Of a stretch of 64,000 nt of DNA, positions 15,360 through 23,677 are shown in pieces. The notes under the pieces are model-generated. The model worked only from the letters and a program-made list of their open reading frames with translations. It made no database searches and was not told the origin of the DNA. Every line of letters begins with the position of its first letter. The stretch's first letter is position 1. The stretch is from contig NZ_JOCX01000002.1 of the NCBI RefSeq assembly GCF_000717915.1, forward strand, positions 62,001 to 126,000. Direction: 5' to 3'. Source of the DNA: Streptomyces sp. NRRL S-244 (GTDB lineage Bacteria; Actinomycetota; Actinomycetes; Streptomycetales; Streptomycetaceae). A program made the translations under genes and the position numbers.

Positions 15360-17318
15360 GTGCCACTCGTGCGGATCGGACTGCTCACGGAAGGTGGTTA
15401 TCCGTATGTCACGGGAGAGGCGCGGCTGTGGTGCGACCGGCTGGTCCGCGGGCTGCCGCAGCACGAGTTCGAGCTCTACGCGCTGAGCCGCAGCGCCGAG
15501 CAGGAGGAGCGCGGCCGGGTCGTCCTGCCCGAGCACGTCACCCGTGTCTGGACCGCCCCGCTCTGGGCCCCGGCGGACGACGGGCGCACGTACTCCCGGC
15601 GTGAGCGCCGGCGCTTCGCCGACAGCTTCAAGGAGCTGGTCCGCGGGATCTGCGCGGGCGAGCCGGATCCCGAGGCCTTCGCCGCCGGGCTGTACGGGCT
15701 GGCCGAACTCGCCCGTGAACAGGGCGGACTGTACGCGGCCCTGCGCTCCGAGACCGCGGTGCGGGCGGTGGAGTCCGGCTGCCGGGCCCCCGGCGCGCGC
15801 CGCTCCGTGCAGCGCGCCCAGGTGGCCGACCTGCTGGACTTCGTCGACGAACTGGAGCGGCTGCTGCGGCCGTTGTCCCTCGACTGGTACGAGGATCTGC
15901 GCGAGGTCGACGTCTGCCACGCGGCGGCGGGCGGGATCGCCGCGCTCCCCGGCCTGTTGGCCAAACGCTTCTTCCGGGTTCCACTGCTGGTCACGGAGTA
16001 CGGGGTCCAGCTCCGGGCCCACTACTTGGAGCACGCGGCGGACCCTCCGGCCCCCGGCGGGATCGGTGGGACGGGCGGGACCGCCGGGATTGGTGGGGCA
16101 GGTGAGGCAGGTGGGACCGGCGGGCGGGGAACTGCGCCGCGGCCCGCCGTACGGGCCCTGCTCGCGGCCTTCCACATGCGGCTGGCCGGCGAGATCTACG
16201 CCGAGGCCGACCTCCTCACCCCCGGCAACGCGCACGCCCGGCGCTGGCAGGAGCGCTGCGGCGCCACCCGCGACCGGCTGCGGACGGTGTACCCGGGGAT
16301 GGAGGCGGACCGATTCGCCACCATCGGCGAGGACCCGGACTGCGGGGACCCCGACACCCTGGTCTGGGTCGGCCGGATAGAGCCCGCCAAGGACCTGATC
16401 GCCCTGCTGCACGCCTTCGCCGAGGTGCGCCGAGCCGCGCCGGACACCCGGCTGCGGATCTTCGCGACCGCCGTGGTCCCCGGCTACCTCGCCGACTGCC
16501 GCTCGCTCGCCGCGCAGCTCTTCCCCGACGAGGCCGCCGACGCCGTCACGGTCGGGGAGAACCCCGTCACCTTCGAGGAGATCGGCGGGCCCGAGGCCCC
16601 CACGCCGGCCCACGCGTACGGCTCCGGGCGGGTGGTCGTGCTGTCCTCGGTGATCGAGGGCTTCCCGATCACGCTGGCCGAGGCGATGCTCTGCGGCCGG
16701 GCCACCGTCTCCACCGACGTCGGCGCCGTGTGTGAAGTCATCGGCGGTACGGGCCTGGTCGTCCCCCCGCGCAACCCGCGGGCGCTGGCCGACGCCTGCC
16801 TGTCGCTGCTGCGGGACCCCGAGCGGGCCCACCGGCTCGGCGCGGCAGCCCGGGCGCGGGCCCTGGAGCTGTTCACCGTCGAGCAGAACGTGGCCGCCTT
16901 CCGGGAGATCTACCTCCAGCTGCTGGCCCGCGGACCGGCCCGGGCGGAGGGCGGGATCCCGTTCGAACAGCCCCTGGAGGCCCGGGTTCCGGGGCACTGG
17001 ACGAGCCCGACGTGGGCGGGGCAGGGGGTGGACCGGGCGGTCGTCCCCGGGCGGGGTGCGGGTGCCGCTTCAGCGCGGAGGGAGAGCGCGACGGCCCCGG
17101 GCGCGCCGATCGTGACCGAGATGCCCCCGGGCGGACATGCCGCGGGCGAGCAGGCCGAGGCCGCGATGGGCCCGGGCGGGATGGCCCGGGGAGCGCAGGC
17201 CCTGACCGCGATGGGCCCGGGCGCGCAGGCCGTGACCGCGTTGGGCCCGGGCTCGATGGCCCCGGGCGTGCAGGACCCGAGTACGACCACCACCACGGCC
17301 ACGGAGGCGACCGTATGA
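15360..17318 (+). CDS. PelF-type family 4 glycosyltransferase (DUF3492)
   Basis: A 652-residue cytoplasmic retaining glycosyltransferase. The N-terminal DUF3492 part opens with LLTEGGYPYVTGEARLWCDR, the hallmark of PelF, which polymerises GalNAc/GlcNAc-type sugars from UDP donors. The C-terminal GT-B half has TLVWVGRIEPAKDLI and the EX7E-type motif EGFPITLAEAM. Two repeat-rich segments interrupt it: a Gly/Thr tract near residues 230-260, and a C-terminal tail (about 575-652) of MGPGG-like units that is dispensable by comparison with the family. GTG start with GGGAG 7 nt upstream. It overlaps the next gene by 4 nt, starting a four-gene block. Confidence 0.88.
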   Translation: MPLVRIGLLTEGGYPYVTGEARLWCDRLVRGLPQHEFELYALSRSAEQEERGRVVLPEHVTRVWTAPLWAPADDGRTYSRRERRRFADSFKELVRGICAGEPDPEAFAAGLYGLAELAREQGGLYAALRSETAVRAVESGCRAPGARRSVQRAQVADLLDFVDELERLLRPLSLDWYEDLREVDVCHAAAGGIAALPGLLAKRFFRVPLLVTEYGVQLRAHYLEHAADPPAPGGIGGTGGTAGIGGAGEAGGTGGRGTAPRPAVRALLAAFHMRLAGEIYAEADLLTPGNAHARRWQERCGATRDRLRTVYPGMEADRFATIGEDPDCGDPDTLVWVGRIEPAKDLIALLHAFAEVRRAAPDTRLRIFATAVVPGYLADCRSLAAQLFPDEAADAVTVGENPVTFEEIGGPEAPTPAHAYGSGRVVVLSSVIEGFPITLAEAMLCGRATVSTDVGAVCEVIGGTGLVVPPRNPRALADACLSLLRDPERAHRLGAAARARALELFTVEQNVAAFREIYLQLLARGPARAEGGIPFEQPLEARVPGHWTSPTWAGQGVDRAVVPGRGAGAASARRESATAPGAPIVTEMPPGGHAAGEQAEAAMGPGGMARGAQALTAMGPGAQAVTALGPGSMAPGVQDPSTTTTTATEATV

Positions 17319-18211
17319 CCCTGGACGAAGCCGCCCCCGTCGCCTCGGCCCCCCGCCGCAGGTCCGCCGGGGATCCCGTCAAGACGCTGCTGCACCGCCA
17401 CCGGGCGCTCTGCGAGCGCGCCGTGGACCCGCTGGAGATCGCCGCCGGGCTGGAGGTGCAGGGCATCACCGACCGCACCGCCGCGCGCTTCCGGCACCGG
17501 GACGTGTTCTCGCTCGCCGAGGAGCTGTACGCCCGCACCCCGCGCGGGGACGAGCCGGCCGCGCCCCGCGTCGTCCGGCCCTCCGACGCCCGGGCGTTAC
17601 GGGGCTTCGGCTACGCCGTGCTCCCCGGGGCGCTCGCGCTCGGGGCCGGCGCCGCCGGGGTGCCGTTCGCCGGGCCCGTCGCCGTGCTCGTCACCGTCGC
17701 CGCCCTGGTGTGGCCCGCCAGGCCCGGGCGGCCCGCCGCGGGGCGTTTCCCGTACGCCGTGCTCCTGCTCGCCGCGGCCGCCGTCGGCTGGGCGGTGTAC
17801 CGCGATGGCACCCCGCTCGGGGTCGGCCTCGCACTGGCCGCGGCCCCCGGGCACCTGGTCGGCGCCGTGTTCGCCGCCCGCGCCCGGAGCCGGCTCGCCG
17901 GGAGCCGGGCCCTGGAGGACTTCGCCGACCGGGCCCGGCCGCTGCTCGTCGCGGCCGTCCTGGCCTTCGGCGCGGCCGCCGCGGGGGCGGCCGCGCTCGC
18001 CGGGACCCCCCTCGCCGCCGCCGTACCGCTCGCCGTGCTGCTGTTCCTGACCCGCCTGCTGCTCGGGCACGGGGCCCCGCGCGGGCCCGTCGCCGCAGCC
18101 CTGGCCCTCGCCCTGGTCCCGACCCCGCTGGCGGTGCCCGCCGCCGCCGCGGGGCTCCTCGTACACGCCGTCCTCGCGCTGTCCCGCGCGTCCGCGCACG
18201 CCCGGCCCTGA
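17315..18211 (+). CDS. Integral membrane protein of the Pel-like block
   Basis: A 298-residue protein. The first 95 residues are soluble and helical (VKTLLHRHRALCERAVDPLEI, FRHRDVFSLAEELYART). Six to eight Ala/Leu/Val-rich membrane helices follow, from about 100 to 290. No PelG or MOP-exporter motif is seen and it is too short for a 12-helix exporter. Position suggests a role in membrane assembly or passage of the polymer made by the glycosyltransferase, since its ATG overlaps that gene's stop (ATGA). Function otherwise unknown. Confidence 0.75.
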   Translation: MTLDEAAPVASAPRRRSAGDPVKTLLHRHRALCERAVDPLEIAAGLEVQGITDRTAARFRHRDVFSLAEELYARTPRGDEPAAPRVVRPSDARALRGFGYAVLPGALALGAGAAGVPFAGPVAVLVTVAALVWPARPGRPAAGRFPYAVLLLAAAAVGWAVYRDGTPLGVGLALAAAPGHLVGAVFAARARSRLAGSRALEDFADRARPLLVAAVLAFGAAAAGAAALAGTPLAAAVPLAVLLFLTRLLLGHGAPRGPVAAALALALVPTPLAVPAAAAGLLVHAVLALSRASAHARP

Positions 18212-18346
18212 GCCCGGCCGCCCCGCCCCCCTTCCCGCCGCCGCTCTTCGGAGCCGTACCCACCCCTACCCCCGACCCCCGATCCCCGCCCACCGACCAA
18301 GGAGACACAGGATGACCGGCCAGCCAACCAACCAAGGGGACGCGCG

Positions 18347-19423
18347 ATGAGGGTGTTGCTGATCGGAGCCAACGGATACCTCGGCCGCTACGTCGCCGAC
18401 CGGCTGCTCGCCGACCCCGCCGTGCAGCTCACCGCGCTCGGCCGCGGCGACGACGCGGACGTCCGTTTCGACCTCGCCACCGGCAGCCCCGGCGCCCTCA
18501 CCCGGTTCCTCGACGCCGTCCACCCCGGCGTCGTCATCAACTGCGCCGGGGCCACCCGCGGCGGGGCCCGGGAGCTGACCCGGCACAACACCGTCGCCGT
18601 GGCCACCATCTGCGAGTCCCTGCGGCGCAGCGGCTGCGGTGCCCGTCTCGTCCAGCTGGGCTGCGCCGCCGAGTACGGTCCCAGCCAGCCCGGATCGTCC
18701 ACGGCCGAGGACGCCGTGCCGAGACCCGGTGGCCCGTACGGCGTCAGCAAGCTGGCCGCCACCGAGCTGGTGCTCGGGTCGGGGCTGGACGCGGTCGTCC
18801 TGCGGATCTTCTCGCCCGTCGGTCCCGGCACCCCCGCCGGATCCCCGCTCGGCCGCCTCGCCGAGGCCATGCGCCGCGCGATGCAGAACGGGGACGGCGA
18901 GCTCAAGCTCAGCGGACTCGGCGTGCAGCGCGACTTCGTGGACGTACGGGACGTGGCGCGGGCCGTGCACGCCGCCTCGCTCTCCGCCGCCCAGGGCGTC
19001 GTCAACATCGGCACCGGGCGCGCGGTCCGGCTGCGCGACGCGGCGGCGGTGCTGGCCCGGGTCGCCGGGTACGGGGGCGCCCTGCACGAGCTGGACCTGC
19101 CGCAGCAGGGCCAGCACGGGCCGGGACACGGGCCCGGGCACGGCCACGGACCGGGTCACGGGCCCGGACAGGGGCACGGCCACGGCCTCCAGGGCGGCGG
19201 CCGGCCGCCGGGGCTCGCCGCCATCGGCTCCCCGCGCTCCGAGGCGACGGCCGAGCAGCTCGCCGCCGGTGCGGTGACGCCCCCGTACCCGTACCCCGAC
19301 GGCTGCGGCGCCTGGCAGCAGGCCGATGTGCGCACGGCCCGGGACCGGCTGGGCTGGCGGCCCCGGATCGGCCTGGAGGAGTCCCTCGCGGACATCTGGA
19401 TGGAGGCGGCGTGCCGCATCTGA
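18347..19423 (+). CDS. NAD-dependent epimerase/dehydratase with His-Gly repeat insert
   Basis: A 358-residue extended short-chain dehydrogenase. The Rossmann motif GANGYLG (7-13) binds NAD(P); YGVSKLA supplies the catalytic Tyr and Lys; RDFVDVRDVARAVH and NIGTG are standard nucleotide-sugar epimerase motifs. The usual catalytic Ser/Thr before the EYG turn appears to be Ala (QLGCAAEYGPS). An insert near 258-285 consists of HGPGHGPGHGH-type repeats. The start MRVLLIGANGYLG is fixed by the Rossmann strand. It overlaps the glycosidase gene by 13 nt. A UDP-GlcNAc/GalNAc 4-epimerase role is suggested by context only. Confidence 0.85.
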   Translation: MRVLLIGANGYLGRYVADRLLADPAVQLTALGRGDDADVRFDLATGSPGALTRFLDAVHPGVVINCAGATRGGARELTRHNTVAVATICESLRRSGCGARLVQLGCAAEYGPSQPGSSTAEDAVPRPGGPYGVSKLAATELVLGSGLDAVVLRIFSPVGPGTPAGSPLGRLAEAMRRAMQNGDGELKLSGLGVQRDFVDVRDVARAVHAASLSAAQGVVNIGTGRAVRLRDAAAVLARVAGYGGALHELDLPQQGQHGPGHGPGHGHGPGHGPGQGHGHGLQGGGRPPGLAAIGSPRSEATAEQLAAGAVTPPYPYPDGCGAWQQADVRTARDRLGWRPRIGLEESLADIWMEAACRI

Positions 19424-20160
19424 CGACCGCGGCCACGGCGGCCGCCGCGACCGAGGCGGGCCGTCTCGGCCTCGGCGTCCCCGGGTACGCCCACCCGCTG
19501 CTCGCGCCGGTCGAGTGGGCCGAGCTGACCCGGCCCGGGACCCCGCTGCACTGGACGGTGCTCAACGTCACGGACGGGCCGGGCGGCCGGCCCGACCCGC
19601 ACTGCACGGAGGCCGCGGGCAAGCTCCGGGAGGCCGGCGGGACCGTGCTCGGCCATCTCGCGATGCGAGACGGTTCCCGCTCGTTCGGTGAGCTGGTCTC
19701 CGACGCCCACCGCTTCCTCGACTGGTACCGGGTCGGCGGCTTCTACCTGGCCGAGGCCCCGGCGGACCGGGCCGAGCTGGCCGCCGTGCGCCGGGTCGCC
19801 GACACCCTGCGCGGCCTCGGCGAGGGCCTCCGTATCGTGCTGGGACACGGCACGCACCCGTACGAGGGCTACGCGGAGGCCGCCGACCAACTGGTCACCT
19901 TCTCCGGGGCGTGGGCCGACTACCGGTGGTCGCAGGTGGCGGAGTGGACCGCCGAGCACCCGCCCGAGCGCTTCTGCCACCTGGTCCACGGGGTGCCGCG
20001 GACGCATCTGGAGGAGGCCGTCCGGATCGCCCGCTGGCAGGGCGCCGGCACGATCTGGTTCACCGACCGGGGCGGCGCCGCGGGCCGCGATCCGTGGGCC
20101 TCGATGCCCGCGTACTGGGACGAAATCGTCTCGCGGATCGGACCGGGTGTCTCGGAATGA
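19411..20160 (+). CDS. Spherulin-4-like glycosidase (spherulation-specific family 4)
   Basis: A 249-residue protein of the spherulin-4 family, whose characterised members (GH135 Sph3, and the related PelA hydrolase) cut galactosaminogalactan- or Pel-like polymers. Family features include the opening GVPGYAHPLL, the core strand TPLHWTVLNV, the WYRVGGFYLAEAP loop with an acidic residue at the expected barrel position, and FCHLVHGVP. No signal peptide is visible, so export is uncertain. GTG at 19411 has GGAGG 4 nt upstream and overlaps the epimerase end. It closes the four-gene polysaccharide block. Confidence 0.82.
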   Translation: MPHLTTAATAAAATEAGRLGLGVPGYAHPLLAPVEWAELTRPGTPLHWTVLNVTDGPGGRPDPHCTEAAGKLREAGGTVLGHLAMRDGSRSFGELVSDAHRFLDWYRVGGFYLAEAPADRAELAAVRRVADTLRGLGEGLRIVLGHGTHPYEGYAEAADQLVTFSGAWADYRWSQVAEWTAEHPPERFCHLVHGVPRTHLEEAVRIARWQGAGTIWFTDRGGAAGRDPWASMPAYWDEIVSRIGPGVSE

Positions 20161-20223
20161 AGAAGGGCGTGGCAGTGTTACGGCAAGAACCACCGTTACG
20201 ACGTAACCATCTACGGAGTCCCC

Positions 20224-21402
20224 GTGTCGCTGCCACCCCTGGTCGAGCCAGCTGCTGAGCTCACCGTTGACGAGGTCCGTCGGTACTCCCGCCACCTGAT
20301 CATCCCGGACGTCGGGATGGACGGCCAGAAGCGCCTGAAGAACGCCAAGGTGCTGGCCGTGGGCGCGGGCGGCCTCGGCTCCCCCGCCCTCATGTACCTG
20401 GCCGCGGCCGGCGTCGGCACGCTGGGGATCGTGGAGTTCGACGAGGTCGACGAGTCGAACCTCCAGCGCCAGATCATCCACAGCCAGTCGGACATCGGCC
20501 GCTCCAAGGCCGAGTCCGCGCGCGACAGCGTGCTGGGCATCAACCCGTACGTGAACGTGGTCCTTCACGAAGAGCGGCTCGAAGCCGAGAACGTGATGGA
20601 GATCTTCAGCCAGTACGACCTCATCGTCGACGGCACGGACAACTTCGCCACGCGCTACCTCGTCAACGACGCCTGCGTGCTGCTGAACAAGCCGTACGTG
20701 TGGGGCTCGATCTACCGCTTCGACGGCCAGGCCTCGGTGTTCTGGTCCGAGCACGGGCCGTGCTACCGCTGCCTGTACCCGGAGCCCCCGCCGCCGGGCA
20801 TGGTCCCGAGCTGCGCCGAGGGCGGCGTGCTGGGCGTGCTCTGCGCGTCCATCGGGTCCATCCAGGTGACGGAGGCCATCAAGGTCCTCACGGGCGTCGG
20901 CGAGCCGCTGGTCGGCCGTCTGATGATCTACGACGCCCTGGAGATGCAGTACCGGCAGGTCAAGGTCCGCAAGGACCCCGACTGCGCGGTCTGCGGTCCG
21001 AACGCGACGGTCACCGAGCTCATCGACTACGAGGCCTTCTGCGGCGTCGTGTCGGAGGAGGCCCAGGAGGCGGCGCTCGGCTCCACGATCACTCCGAAGC
21101 AGCTCAAGGAGTGGATCGACAACGACGAGCCGATCGAGATCATCGACGTCCGTGAGAAGAACGAGTACGAGATCGTCTCGATCCCCGGCGCGAAGCTGAT
21201 CCCCAAGGGCGAGTTCCTGATGGGCACCGCCCTCCAGGACCTCCCGCAGGACAAGCGCATCGTCTTGCACTGCAAGACGGGTGTCCGCAGTGCGGAAGTC
21301 CTCGCGGTCCTGAAGTCCGCGGGCTTCGCGGACGCGGTGCACGTGGGCGGCGGCGTGATCGGCTGGGTCCACCAGATCGAGCCCGAGAAGCCGGTCTACT
21401 AG
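20224..21402 (+). CDS. moeZ: MoeZ: E1-like adenylyltransferase/sulfurtransferase
   Basis: A 392-residue two-domain enzyme that activates the C-termini of small sulfur carriers (MoaD-like and others) and hands them sulfur. The ThiF/MoeB domain shows GAGGLGS (47-53), the zinc pairs CYRCLYP and CAVCGP, and the candidate E1 cysteine Cys197 (VPSCAEGG). The rhodanese domain (about 285-390) has the active loop HCKTGVRS with Cys350. GTG start with ACGGAG upstream. It feeds molybdopterin synthesis (MoaE is encoded at 54931) and, in actinomycetes, cysteine and thio-natural-product pathways. A 9-bp repeat contains its stop codon. Confidence 0.95.
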   Translation: MSLPPLVEPAAELTVDEVRRYSRHLIIPDVGMDGQKRLKNAKVLAVGAGGLGSPALMYLAAAGVGTLGIVEFDEVDESNLQRQIIHSQSDIGRSKAESARDSVLGINPYVNVVLHEERLEAENVMEIFSQYDLIVDGTDNFATRYLVNDACVLLNKPYVWGSIYRFDGQASVFWSEHGPCYRCLYPEPPPPGMVPSCAEGGVLGVLCASIGSIQVTEAIKVLTGVGEPLVGRLMIYDALEMQYRQVKVRKDPDCAVCGPNATVTELIDYEAFCGVVSEEAQEAALGSTITPKQLKEWIDNDEPIEIIDVREKNEYEIVSIPGAKLIPKGEFLMGTALQDLPQDKRIVLHCKTGVRSAEVLAVLKSAGFADAVHVGGGVIGWVHQIEPEKPVY

Positions 21403-21430
21403 ATCTACTAGATCTACTGGATCTACTGGA
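21395..21430. repeat. Four tandem 9-bp repeats covering the moeZ stop codon
   Basis: Units TCTACTAGA, TCTACTAGA, TCTACTGGA, TCTACTGGA at 21395-21430. The first copy contains the moeZ TAG and the second repeats it in frame. Confidence 0.9.
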
Positions 21431-21438
21431 ACGCTCGA

Positions 21439-21474
21439 GGAGGCCCTTACCCCACAGCCGGGGTAAGGGCCTCC
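21439..21474. terminator. Bidirectional terminator between moeZ and the TAP-like peptidase
   Basis: A 15-bp stem GGAGGCCCTTACCCC against GGGGTAAGGGCCTCC with a 6-nt loop, between converging genes. Confidence 0.88.
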
Positions 21475-21479
21475 TGTCG

Positions 21480-23024
21480 TCACGCAGGGGTACAGACGGT
21501 GTTGCCGGGGGGCACCTTCCCGTCGAGCAGGTAGTTGTTCACCGCGGCCTGCACGCACTTGTCGCCGCTGTTGTAGGCGCCGTGCCCCTCGCCCTTGTAC
21601 GTGAGCTCCACGCCGACACCGGGCCCGAGCCGCTCCACCATCTTTCGGGCGCCCTCGTACGGGGTGGCCGGGTCGCCGGTGTTGCCGATCACCAGGATGG
21701 GCGCGGAGCCGGGGGCGGAGACGTCCGGGGTCTCCCAGGCGCCCGGGACGGGCCAGTCGGTGCAGCTCATCAGGGCCCAGCCGAGGAAGTCCCCGAAGAC
21801 GGGGGAGGCGGCGCGGAAGCCGGGCAGCTTCGCCTTCGTCTGCTCCAGCGTGAACCGCCCCTTGGAGTCGGCGCAGTTGATCGCCGTGTTGGCCGCGCCG
21901 ATGTTGCTGTAATGCCCTTGCTGGTCGCGGCCGTTGAGCGCGTCGGAAAGCGCCATCAGCAGCTGCCCCTGGCCGCCGTCGGCCTCGTCGAGCCCCTGCT
22001 CCAGCAGCGGCCACAGCTCCTGGGAGTACAGGGCCTGGGCGATGCCGTTGGTGGCGGCGGAGTCGGTGAGCATCCGGCCGCCGATGCCGGGGATGGGCTT
22101 GTCCGCCAGGCGCTTCTGGAGCTTGATGATGTTGTCCTCGATCTCCTTGGCGGTGCTGCCCTGGAGCCGGCACTCGTCGCCGCGGTTCACGCAGTCCTGC
22201 GCGAAGTTGCCGAGGGCGAGCTGGAACCCCTTGGCCTGGCCGAGCGAGCCCTCCTCGGAGGTCTGGGTCGGATCGACGACGGCGTCGAAGACGGCCCGGC
22301 CGACGTTCTTGGGGAAGAGGTGGGCGTAGACCCCGCCGAGCTCGGTGCCGTAGGAGATCCCGAAGTAGTTCAGCTTCTCGTCGCCGAGGGCCTGCCGGAT
22401 CCGGTCGAGGTCGCGGGCGGCGTTCTCGGTGCCGACGTAGGGCAGCAGGTGCCCGGACTTGTCCTTGCAGGCCTTCTGGTACTTCTCGAGGTTCCCCACG
22501 AAGGCCTTTTCCTCCTGGGGCGTCTCGGGTGAGGAATCCTGCGCGTAATAGGCATCGAGCTGCTTGTCGTCCTCGCACAGGACGGGGGCGCTGCGCCCCA
22601 CGCCGCGCGGGTCGAAGCTCACGAGGTCGTACCGCGCGCGCAGGGCCTCGTACTCCTTGGCGGCGCCGGGCAGCGTACTGATCCCGGACCCGCCGGGCCC
22701 GCCGAAGTTGAACACGAGCGAGCCGAGCCGCTTGCTCTTGTCCCGGGCCTTGGCCCGGATCAGGGAGAGCGGAATGGTCTCGCCCTCGGGCTTGGCGTAG
22801 TCGAGGGGCACGTGGAGCGTGGCGCACTCCCAGTCCTTGGGCGGCGCCTGCCCCCCGCCTTCGGCAACGTCGGGAGCCTCGCACTCCCCCCACTTCAGCG
22901 GCGCGGCCCCCTTGGTCCCCCCGGCCTCGGGCGTGCCTTCGCCACTGTCGGAACACCCGCTGACCCCGGCCAGCCCGAGAGCAACGACAACGGCAACGGC
23001 ACCCCGCACGACGTTCTTGGCCAT
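21480..23024 (-). CDS. Secreted alpha/beta hydrolase lipoprotein, tripeptidyl-aminopeptidase type
   Basis: A 514-residue exported enzyme of the Streptomyces Tap/SlpD-type serine peptidase family. The signal peptide ends in the lipobox LAGVSGC (Cys24). The catalytic Ser224 lies in FGISYGTELG, with Asp451 in IGNTGDPATPY and His481 in KGEGHGAYNSGDKC; the oxyanion region is FNFGGPGGSG. The C-terminal TAP domain is complete. It would cleave short N-terminal peptides outside the cell. ATG start; convergent to moeZ with a shared terminator. Confidence 0.9.
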   Translation of the reverse strand: MAKNVVRGAVAVVVALGLAGVSGCSDSGEGTPEAGGTKGAAPLKWGECEAPDVAEGGGQAPPKDWECATLHVPLDYAKPEGETIPLSLIRAKARDKSKRLGSLVFNFGGPGGSGISTLPGAAKEYEALRARYDLVSFDPRGVGRSAPVLCEDDKQLDAYYAQDSSPETPQEEKAFVGNLEKYQKACKDKSGHLLPYVGTENAARDLDRIRQALGDEKLNYFGISYGTELGGVYAHLFPKNVGRAVFDAVVDPTQTSEEGSLGQAKGFQLALGNFAQDCVNRGDECRLQGSTAKEIEDNIIKLQKRLADKPIPGIGGRMLTDSAATNGIAQALYSQELWPLLEQGLDEADGGQGQLLMALSDALNGRDQQGHYSNIGAANTAINCADSKGRFTLEQTKAKLPGFRAASPVFGDFLGWALMSCTDWPVPGAWETPDVSAPGSAPILVIGNTGDPATPYEGARKMVERLGPGVGVELTYKGEGHGAYNSGDKCVQAAVNNYLLDGKVPPGNTVCTPA

Positions 23025-23120
23025 GCCCCCATCCTGCGACCCCCACCCCCACCCCGCCCCCGCGCTGACCCGTTCGGGTCTACCCCTTGGGTACGCGCTT
23101 CGAGGTGGGAGTGGGAAGCC

Positions 23121-23654
23121 TCAATATCCGTGGACGACAAGTCGAAAGCTGTCGAGGGCGCCCATATAGTCGTCTCTGACGCCGTCGGGAGGCAGGGAAT
23201 CCAGGTGCTTCCGGGCCAGTTCCTCCGTCGCCGAAAGTGCCGTCTGTGCAAGTTCGGCGGCGCCGATAAGCGCGACCAGCCCCCATCGGGATGTCACGCT
23301 GACACCCTTCTTTGTTGATCTGAACGTCAACCCGAAGGACGTGTCGGCGCCTGTGAACGACGCGGTCTTGACGCTCCCCTTCAGTATCTCGCTGAGGCAG
23401 TCAAGGAGCTGTGTCACGGAAATGTAGATCATCATTCCCTGATCGGGTACCTGCCCTGACGAGTCGATCTCGCCGAGTTCTCCACGCCAGATCATGTCTC
23501 CGAGGTCGAATCCACTGGGATCGCCCTGGTCCGGCCGGATGCTGAATGTCGCGATCATGGAATATGGCTCTTTCTCATAGGGAAGAGTCATTCGCTTCTC
23601 GAAAGTCTGAATGCGGCGAGCGGGGTCGGAAGCGCGATTCCCCTTCTCGATCAT
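23121..23654 (-). CDS. Hypothetical protein of atypical composition
   Basis: A 177-residue soluble protein (MIEKGNRASDPARRIQTF to DSFRLVVHGY) with no recognised domain. Base composition is visibly lower in GC and codon use less biased than its neighbours, suggesting transfer. Sheet-rich middle (MIATFSIRPDQGD, GLTFRSTKKGVSV) and helical C-terminus recall small immunity-type proteins, but this is not established. The ATG at 23654 lies 23 nt after the flippase-fusion stop; a GTG at 23660 is an alternative. The ribosome site AGGAGG overlaps that stop codon, so translation may be coupled. Confidence 0.65.
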   Translation of the reverse strand: MIEKGNRASDPARRIQTFEKRMTLPYEKEPYSMIATFSIRPDQGDPSGFDLGDMIWRGELGEIDSSGQVPDQGMMIYISVTQLLDCLSEILKGSVKTASFTGADTSFGLTFRSTKKGVSVTSRWGLVALIGAAELAQTALSATEELARKHLDSLPPDGVRDDYMGALDSFRLVVHGY

Positions 23655-23677
23655 CTTCACGACTGCCTGGACGCCTC

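Noticed and set aside
15360..20160. Calling the block a true pel operon
   Set aside because: PelA deacetylase, PelD, PelE and PelG homologues are not recognisable, so only a Pel-like label is justified.
19156..23052. A 1298-codon open frame on the minus strand
   Set aside because: It crosses several recognised genes (spherulin-like, moeZ, TAP-like peptidase) in other frames and carries no domain.
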